From Bacilli bacterium (GTDB taxonomy: Bacteria > Bacillota_I > Bacilli_A > ML615J-28 > CAG-313), in contig JAFVWY010000016.1 of assembly GCA_017501465.1 (NCBI GenBank), forward strand, positions 1-57,660: a stretch of DNA of 57,660 nt, written 5' to 3'. Position 1 is the first letter of the stretch. Each line of letters starts with the position of its first letter. The notes beneath the pieces are model-generated. The model was not told the DNA's origin and searched no databases. It was given only the letters and a program-made list of their open reading frames with translations. The position numbers were made by a program, and so were the translations under genes. Positions 52,050 through 57,660 of this stretch are shown here, piece after piece.

Positions 52050-53498
52050 ATGTCAAATATTAAATTTTTCAAAGAAAACAATTTACCTTTGGAAATGCAT
52101 AAGGTAAGAATAGTACAAAAATTAAATTTATTACCAATTGACGAAAGACTAAAAGCTATTCAACAAGCTGGTAATAACACTTTTTTATTAAAAAATAGAG
52201 ATGTTTATTTAGACATGTTAACAGATAGTGGAACTAACGCAATGAGCGACCGTCAACTTGGTGCTATGATGATTGCTGATGATTCATATGCCGGGTCAGA
52301 AACTTTCTATCGTTTAGAAAAAGCAGTACAAGCTTTCTTTGGTAAAGAATATTTTTTACCAGCTCACCAAGGAAGAGCTTGTGAAAATATTTTAGCCAAA
52401 ACTTTAGTTAAACCTGGTGATGTTGTTCCTATGAACTATCATTTTACTACTACAAAAACTCATATTAATATGTGTGGTGGTAGAGTAGAAGAAATTTTTA
52501 AAGATGAGGCAATTGAACTAGTTAGTACAAATCCATTTAAAGGAGATATGGATTTAGGAAAATTAGAAAGTCTAATTAATGAAGTAGGAAGTGAACATAT
52601 TCCATTTGTACGTATTGAAATGGGTACAAATTTAATTGGTGGACAGCCTGTTAGTTTACAAAATGTTATCGACGTTGCTGAAGTTTGTAAAAAACATCAT
52701 ATTTTATTAATGATTGACGCATCATTAATGACAGATAATTTATATTTTAATAAAGTACGAGAAGAAAAATGTAAAGACATGAGTATAGCTGAAATTGCTA
52801 GAGCAATTAGCGATTGTGCTGATATTATCTATTTTTCTGCTAGAAAATTAGGTAGTGCAAAAGGTGGCGGTATTGTTGTTAACGATAAAGCTTTATATGA
52901 TGCAATGAAGGTTTTAATTCCAGTATATGAAGGATTCTTAACATATGGTGGTATGTCTACAAGAGAAATGGAAGCTGTTGCAATTGGTTTAGAAGAAGCA
53001 ACTGATATAGATATGATTTCACATGGACCAGAATTTATTCATGAATTTGGACGCTTATTACAAAGTTATAACGTACCAATTGTTACACCAACTGGAGGTC
53101 TTGGAATTCACTTGAATGCTAGAGAAATTGTTGGACATATTCCTGGTGAACAATATCAAGCAGCCGCTCTTGCAGCAGCAATTTATATTGTAAGTGGTGC
53201 GCGTGGTATGGAAAGAGGAACTTTAAGTGAAGAAAAGAATCCAGATGGATCAGAACATATCGCTGCATGTGAATTAGTTCGCCTTGCTCTTCCTAGAAGA
53301 GTATTTACCCTATCTCAAATTAGATTCGCTGCTGATCGTATTGCATGGCTTTATGAAAATCGTCATTTAATTGGTGGTTTGAAATTTGTTGAAGAACCAA
53401 GTGTTATGCGTTTCTTTATTGGCAGATTAGCTCCAATTGGTAATTGGCAAGAAGAACTAGTTAAGAAATTTAAAGAAGATTTTGGAGAAAGTTTATAA
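52050..53498 (+). CDS. Beta-eliminating lyase, tyrosine phenol-lyase/tryptophanase family
   Basis: 482-residue PLP enzyme, co-linear with TPL and TnaA: ERLKAIQQAGNNTFLL, LTDSGTNAMSD, YAGSETFYRLE, HQGRACEN, NLIGGQPVS and LPRRVFT. The PLP lysine is Lys269 (SARKLG). Substrate-side residues look TPL-like: Thr133 (FTTT) matches TPL Thr124, and Arg389 (MERG) matches Arg381; TnaA has Asp and Ile there. However, the Arg next to the PLP-binding Asp (TPL DATR) is Leu226 here (Asp223-A-S-L), and the residue after the lysine is Leu instead of Asp. It should release pyruvate and ammonia from an aromatic amino acid; which one is uncertain. Monocistronic, no permease beside it. Confidence 0.85.
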   Translation: MSNIKFFKENNLPLEMHKVRIVQKLNLLPIDERLKAIQQAGNNTFLLKNRDVYLDMLTDSGTNAMSDRQLGAMMIADDSYAGSETFYRLEKAVQAFFGKEYFLPAHQGRACENILAKTLVKPGDVVPMNYHFTTTKTHINMCGGRVEEIFKDEAIELVSTNPFKGDMDLGKLESLINEVGSEHIPFVRIEMGTNLIGGQPVSLQNVIDVAEVCKKHHILLMIDASLMTDNLYFNKVREEKCKDMSIAEIARAISDCADIIYFSARKLGSAKGGGIVVNDKALYDAMKVLIPVYEGFLTYGGMSTREMEAVAIGLEEATDIDMISHGPEFIHEFGRLLQSYNVPIVTPTGGLGIHLNAREIVGHIPGEQYQAAALAAAIYIVSGARGMERGTLSEEKNPDGSEHIAACELVRLALPRRVFTLSQIRFAADRIAWLYENRHLIGGLKFVEEPSVMRFFIGRLAPIGNWQEELVKKFKEDFGESL

Positions 53499-53502
53499 AA
53501 AT

Positions 53503-53533
53503 AAAAGAAGTAGGTACACCTACTTCTTTTTTT
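53503..53533. terminator. Bidirectional terminator between convergent genes
   Basis: AAAGAAGTAGGT and ACCTACTTCTTT form a long stem with T-runs both ways, serving the lyase gene and fucO. Confidence 0.88.
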
Positions 53534-54680
53534 ACATTAGTGATAAATAAAGTTCTTTGATTTCTTCAATGCTTGTTTCTCTTGGGTTTCCTGGACGACA
53601 TGCATCATTATATGCAGATTCTGCTAAGAAATCAACATCTTCAACTTTAACGATTTCTTTAAGACTTTGAGGAATACCTACATCTTGTGATAACTTTTTA
53701 ACAGCATCGATAGCTGCTTTAATGTATTCTTCTTTAGACATTTGATCAACATTTTTAACACCCATTGCACGAGCTATTTCTTTATATTTTTCACCACAAC
53801 TTACAGCATTATATTCCATAACTGTTGGTAAAATAATAGCATTTGCAATACCATGAGGAGTATCATATAAAGCTCCTAATGGGTGAGCCATTGAGTGTAC
53901 AATACCAAGTCCTACATTAGAAAAGCCCATACCGGCAACATATTGACCTAAAGCCATATCTTGACGACCTTCTTTAGTATTAGCAACAGCACCTCTTAAA
54001 CTTCTCGCAATAATTTCTATAGCTTTTAAATGGAACATATCAGAAAGTTCCCAAGCACCTTTAGTAATATATCCTTCTATAGCATGTGTCAAAGCATCCA
54101 TACCTGTAGCTGCAGTTAACATTTTAGGCATTGTTTCCATCATATCAGGATCAACAATTGCAACAACTGGAATATCATGAGGGTCAACACATACAAATTT
54201 GCGATTTTTTTCTACATCAGTGATTACATAGTTAATAGTCACTTCAGCGGCAGTACCAGCAGTAGTTGGCACAGCAATAATTGGTACACATTTATTTGGA
54301 GTATTAACAGCCCCTTCTAAACTTCTAACATCAGCATATTCTGGATTGGCTATAATGATAGCAATACCTTTGGCTGTATCAATAGCACTACCTCCACCAA
54401 CTGCAATTACGTAGTCAGCTTTACTATTCTTATAAGCTTCAACACCTGATTGTACGTTTTCGATAGTTGGATTAGGTTTAATGTTAGAATAAACTTCATA
54501 AGCAAGGCTTGCGTCTTCTAACACTTTTAATACTTTTTGAGCAATACCAAGTCTAACTAGGTCTGGGTCAGCACAAACTAGAGCTTTATTAAGTCTTCTA
54601 GCTTTTACTTCATCTGCTATTGCAAAAATAGCACCACTTCCATGATAAGAAGTTTCATTTAAGATAAAACGATTTGACAT
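53532..54680 (-). CDS. fucO: Lactaldehyde reductase (iron-containing alcohol dehydrogenase)
   Basis: 382 residues, end-to-end similar to E. coli FucO and of the same length. It begins NRFILNETSYHG; GGGSAIDTAKG binds NAD; AVPTTAGTAAEVTINYVITD, KFVCVDPHDIP and GMDALTHAIEGYIT follow; the iron ligands are the Asp and His of MDALTHAIE and the two His of HSMAHPLG and TPHG. It reduces L-lactaldehyde to 1,2-propanediol in anaerobic fucose or rhamnose fermentation. No fucose pathway gene is beside it, so a broader aldehyde role is possible. Confidence 0.93.
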   Translation of the reverse strand: MSNRFILNETSYHGSGAIFAIADEVKARRLNKALVCADPDLVRLGIAQKVLKVLEDASLAYEVYSNIKPNPTIENVQSGVEAYKNSKADYVIAVGGGSAIDTAKGIAIIIANPEYADVRSLEGAVNTPNKCVPIIAVPTTAGTAAEVTINYVITDVEKNRKFVCVDPHDIPVVAIVDPDMMETMPKMLTAATGMDALTHAIEGYITKGAWELSDMFHLKAIEIIARSLRGAVANTKEGRQDMALGQYVAGMGFSNVGLGIVHSMAHPLGALYDTPHGIANAIILPTVMEYNAVSCGEKYKEIARAMGVKNVDQMSKEEYIKAAIDAVKKLSQDVGIPQSLKEIVKVEDVDFLAESAYNDACRPGNPRETSIEEIKELYLSLM

Positions 54681-54709
54681 ATTGTAACTCCTTTTCTATT
54701 CATACTTAT

Positions 54710-54740
54710 AATATACCACATTTTACAAAAATATGTAAAA
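54710..54740 (-). promoter_or_regulatory. fucO promoter with overlapping inverted repeat
   Basis: On the minus strand, TTTACA (54734-54739), an 18-nt spacer and TATATT (54710-54715) preceded by TGG. The inverted repeat TTTTACA-N6-TGTAAAA (54721-54740) covers the -35 and spacer, a likely repressor site. Confidence 0.55.
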
Positions 54741-54859
54741 TATTTTGAACTTTTTTTAATAAAAAAACATATAAAATCATAAGAATAAATATATAGTATA
54801 TTTAATTAATAATTGACAAACTTATCCATTTATGATAAAATTATAATGTTTAATATCCC

Positions 54860-54963
54860 AAAAGGGGAGTAGCGTATAGTTATACTATGTTGTATTCGTC
54901 AACACGTCGTATTTAATACACCGGATACAATATAACGATGATATCGTTAATGCAAGACCTTTT
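54860..54963 (+). promoter_or_regulatory. yybP-ykoY (manganese) riboswitch
   Basis: The conserved blocks of this class appear in order: AAAGGGGAGTAGCG at the 5' side, CGTCAACACG, the ACCGG segment, a small ACGATGATATCGT hairpin and ATGCAAGACC at the 3' side. P1 is AAAAGG (54860-54865) with CCTTTT (54958-54963). The 3' strand is shared with the terminator that follows, so Mn2+ binding should disrupt termination and turn the gene on. It precedes a P2A ATPase, a known target type of this class. Confidence 0.88.
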
Positions 54964-54989
54964 ACTAATTTAATTAGTGGGGTCTTTTT
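54954..54989 (+). terminator. Riboswitch-controlled terminator
   Basis: AAGACC with GGTCTT closes a stem extended by ACTAAT/ATTAGT, followed by TTTTT. Mutually exclusive with the aptamer P1. Confidence 0.82.
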
Positions 54990-55010
54990 ATTTGTTTATG
55001 GGAGGTAAAA

Positions 55011-57629
55011 ATGTTAACAAAGAAAAGTTTTGAACAGGTTGCAAATGAATTGCAAACAAATATTGAAACAGGTCTATCAACAAGTGAGGCTACCAAACGT
55101 TTAGAACAATATGGACCTAATGCTTTAAAGGAAAAAAAGAAAACTCCTTTAATTGTTAGATTTCTAGCTCAATTTAAAGATTTTTTAGTAATTATCTTAT
55201 TAATTGCGGCTATTATATCTGTTGTTATTAATCCAGAAGAATGGATTGAAAGCTTGATTATTTTAATCGTTGTCATGATTAATGCTATCCTTGGTACTTG
55301 GCAAGAAAGTAAAGCAGAAAAATCATTAGAGGCATTAAAGAAATTAAGTACTCCTAATGCTAAAGTATGGCGTGATGGAGAAGTTATTAGTGTAAAATCT
55401 AGCGATTTAGTTCCTGGTGATATTATTAATATTGATGCCGGTGACTTTGTTCCTGCAGATTGTCGTTTAATTGAAGCTGCTTCATTGGTAGTTGATGAAT
55501 CTGCTTTAACTGGTGAATCGGTTCCTGTTACAAAAGAAACTGGTATAATTGAAAAAGAAGATGTATCACTTGGTGATATGCACAACTGCTTATTCTCATC
55601 TACTTATGTTACATATGGCCGTGGTAAAGCAATCGTTACTGGTACTGGTATGGAAACAGAAATTGGTAAAATTGCCTCATCTCTAATGGAAGGTGAAAAA
55701 GAAGTTACACCTCTACAATTAAAATTAGATCAAATTGGCAAGTTTATAGGTTTAATTTGTATTGTTGTATGTTTAGTAGTTCTTGGTATGGAATTATTAT
55801 CAGGTGTGAAATTTGCTGATGCTTTTATGACTGCTATTGCTTTAACTGTTGCTTCAATTCCTGAAGGTTTAGCTACAGTTGTTACTGTCGTTTTAGCAAT
55901 TGGTGTTGAAAAAATGGTTAAAAAACAAGCAATTGTTAAGAAATTACCAGCTGTTGAAACATTAGGTTGTGCTTCAGTTATTTGTAGTGATAAAACTGGT
56001 ACTTTAACTCAAAATAAAATGACTGTTGTTGAATTCTACAATAATGGTGTTCATGCTATTACAGATCCATTAACTGAAGAAGCGTCTAAAATGCTTGAGT
56101 TCTTTAGTATTTGTACTGATGCTTCATCTACAGTTGTAGATGGTGTTAGAAAAGATATTGGTGACCCAACCGAAGTTGCTTTGATAGTTGCATGTCAAAA
56201 TTTTGTTAAAGAACCTGTATATGCGAAATATGCTAGAATTGAAGATTTACCATTTGATTCTGATCGTAAAATGATGTCTGTTATTCTAGATTACGAAGGT
56301 AAATATTTAGTTATTACAAAAGGTGCACCTGATGTAATCATGTCTCATTGTCATAATAGAGCTGCTGAAGAAGCTAATATGTTAGAAGCTAATAATTTGA
56401 TGGCTTCTAAAGCTTTACGTGTACTTGGTGTTGGTTATAAAGTATTAGATAAATTACCAACAGAAGTTACAATTGAAACAATTGAAAATGATTTAACATT
56501 CTTAGGTTTAGTTGGTATGATTGACCCAGCAAGACCAGAAGTTAAAGAAGCTATTAAATTGGCTGCTCATGCTGGTATTAGAACAGTTATGATTACTGGT
56601 GACCATGTTTCTACAGCTAAAGCAATTGCTAAAGAATTAAATATCTTAAGAGATGGCGATATTGCTTTATCAAGTGCTGAATTAAAGGCTTTATCTGATG
56701 AAGAATTATATGAAAATATAGAAAAATATTCTGTTTATGCACGTGTTGCACCAGAAGATAAAGTTCGAATTGTAAAAGCATGGCAAAGTAAAGGTCATGT
56801 TGTAGCGATGACTGGTGATGGTGTTAATGACTCTCCAGCTTTAAAAAGAGCTGATATTGGATGTGCAATGGGTATTACTGGTACAGACGTTGCTAAAGAA
56901 GCAGCCGATGTTGTATTAGTAGATGATAACTTCCAAACTATTGTTAGTGCTGTTCATCAAGGTCGTGGAATTTATGCTAATATCAAAAAAGTTGTTAAAT
57001 ATTTATTATCAAGTAATATTGGTGAAGTATTAACTATTTTCTTAGCATCACTTATTTCATTAATAAGCACTAATATTGACTTTGGTGTACCGCTTCTTGC
57101 AATTCATCTATTATGGGTTAACTTAATTACAGATAGCTTACCTGCTTTTGCACTTGGTACAGAAGAACCTGAAGATGATGTAATGGATGAAAAACCTCGT
57201 CCTAAAAATGAAAGTTTCTTTGCAAATGGTATGGGTCTTACAATTGTATTAGAAGGTATTATGATTGGTTTAATTACTTTAACTGCTTATATTATCGGTC
57301 ATACAATGTCACCATATAGTGCACTTGGCCAAACAATGGCGTTTGTAACATTATCTAGTGCACAATTAGTACACTCATTTAACGTTAAGAGTGATCATTC
57401 TATTTTTAGTAAAAAGACATTTAATAACAAATTCTTAATTGGTTCATTCACATTAGGTATGTTATTACAATTTGCTATTATTTATATTAAGCCATTCGCA
57501 ACTATCTTTAAAGTTCAAGCATTATCAATTGTTGAATTAGGTATTTGTTTAGGTTTATCTTTTGCTACTGTCGTTATTGTTGAAATCGGTAAATTAATCG
57601 GTAGACAAAAAAAGAAACACAATAAATAA
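55011..57629 (+). CDS. P2A-type cation-transporting P-type ATPase (Ca2+/Mn2+)
   Basis: 872 residues. Actuator TGES motif (ALTGESVPV), ion-site motif VASIPEGLAT in the fourth membrane helix, phosphorylation site DKTGTLTQ with Asp327, KGAPD, TGDGVNDSPALKRADIG and the C-terminal helices with WVNLITDSLPAFALG. PEGL and the last motif place it with SERCA/PMR1-like pumps. It exports Ca2+ or, given the manganese riboswitch, probably Mn2+, from the cytoplasm. RBS GGGAGG. A hairpin begins directly after the stop at the window edge. Confidence 0.93.
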   Translation: MLTKKSFEQVANELQTNIETGLSTSEATKRLEQYGPNALKEKKKTPLIVRFLAQFKDFLVIILLIAAIISVVINPEEWIESLIILIVVMINAILGTWQESKAEKSLEALKKLSTPNAKVWRDGEVISVKSSDLVPGDIINIDAGDFVPADCRLIEAASLVVDESALTGESVPVTKETGIIEKEDVSLGDMHNCLFSSTYVTYGRGKAIVTGTGMETEIGKIASSLMEGEKEVTPLQLKLDQIGKFIGLICIVVCLVVLGMELLSGVKFADAFMTAIALTVASIPEGLATVVTVVLAIGVEKMVKKQAIVKKLPAVETLGCASVICSDKTGTLTQNKMTVVEFYNNGVHAITDPLTEEASKMLEFFSICTDASSTVVDGVRKDIGDPTEVALIVACQNFVKEPVYAKYARIEDLPFDSDRKMMSVILDYEGKYLVITKGAPDVIMSHCHNRAAEEANMLEANNLMASKALRVLGVGYKVLDKLPTEVTIETIENDLTFLGLVGMIDPARPEVKEAIKLAAHAGIRTVMITGDHVSTAKAIAKELNILRDGDIALSSAELKALSDEELYENIEKYSVYARVAPEDKVRIVKAWQSKGHVVAMTGDGVNDSPALKRADIGCAMGITGTDVAKEAADVVLVDDNFQTIVSAVHQGRGIYANIKKVVKYLLSSNIGEVLTIFLASLISLISTNIDFGVPLLAIHLLWVNLITDSLPAFALGTEEPEDDVMDEKPRPKNESFFANGMGLTIVLEGIMIGLITLTAYIIGHTMSPYSALGQTMAFVTLSSAQLVHSFNVKSDHSIFSKKTFNNKFLIGSFTLGMLLQFAIIYIKPFATIFKVQALSIVELGICLGLSFATVVIVEIGKLIGRQKKKHNK

Positions 57630-57639
57630 GATAACAAAG

Positions 57640-57660
57640 TGAAAATATTTTATATTTTCA
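57640..57660 (+). terminator. Hairpin after the P-type ATPase gene, cut by the window end
   Basis: TGAAAATA (57640-57647) pairs with TATTTTCA (57653-57660); any T-run lies beyond the window. Confidence 0.45.

Noticed and set aside
1-57660. Mycoplasma-type genetic code (TGA as Trp), suggested by the AT-rich Mollicutes-like content
   Set aside because: The gene at 43365-44252 ends in TGA exactly at its overlap with the next gene, and Trp is written TGG throughout.
1-57660. CRISPR array, prophage or intact insertion sequence
   Set aside because: No regularly spaced repeats, no phage structural genes, no integrase or transposase are seen.

Overview
The window is AT-rich DNA with the standard genetic code: TGA ends the gene at 43365-44252 and tryptophan is read from TGG. 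Gene content, Gram-positive type RBSs (AGGAGG/GAGGTG), T-tract terminators, single-membrane lipoproteins and two Firmicutes-type riboswitches point to an uncultured, probably anaerobic gut member of the Bacilli/Erysipelotrichia side of the Firmicutes, near the Mollicutes. This is inference from gene families; no rRNA is present. Most transcription units start at an extended -10 (TGn-TATAAT) with a poor -35 and end at a strong hairpin terminator.

Bases 1-5000 are a low-density accessory patch. It holds an XRE-flavodoxin fusion, a lipoprotein, a frameshifted exported-protein gene, three copies of a roughly 170-bp repeat with a terminator embedded in it, a tRNA-His 3'-end fragment that looks like an attachment-site scar, a promoter-to-terminator small RNA candidate, a CPA2 antiporter and the beheaded tail of a Flg_new-repeat protein. 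From 5 to 12.6 kb a guanine-class riboswitch heads a purine salvage operon: xpt, a BMP-type nucleoside ABC transporter (binding protein, ATPase, two permeases) and a GMP synthase that lacks its glutaminase domain.

From 12.8 to 34 kb come a membrane DUF6273-like protein, a leucine-rich-repeat protein, a DppA peptidase, a zinc-ribbon membrane protein, cardiolipin synthase, a 1288-residue lipoprotein joining a GDPD domain to a peptidoglycan amidase, a membrane-anchored ComEC-like metallo-beta-lactamase protein, serine dehydratase, AlkD, a heterodimeric ABC exporter, a PlsC-like protein with a zinc ribbon and a TrmA/RlmD-type RNA methyltransferase. From 34 to 51 kb lie DegV, fRMsr, a barnase-like RNase lipoprotein, two NagZ-like GH3 enzymes and an amidase without signal peptides, glutamate dehydrogenase, a nitrilase, a pyroglutamyl peptidase, an SGNH lipoprotein and an OB-fold lipoprotein. 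The end holds a tyrosine phenol-lyase/tryptophanase homolog, lactaldehyde reductase fucO and a P2A-type P-type ATPase under a yybP-ykoY (manganese) riboswitch.

The most unusual thread is a small His/Cys module, H-x-H-x-[FY]-[VI]-x-G-x-C-x-C-G, present ten times in five otherwise unrelated surface proteins (GDPD-amidase, MBL hydrolase, barnase-like RNase, SGNH hydrolase, OB-fold protein), always just outside the membrane anchor. A plausible picture, mostly inference, is a surface set that breaks down wall polymers and RNA, feeding nucleoside uptake and salvage, cytoplasmic muropeptide recycling by GH3 and amidase, and amino-acid deamination (serine dehydratase, glutamate dehydrogenase, TPL-like lyase) that supplies pyruvate and ammonia.
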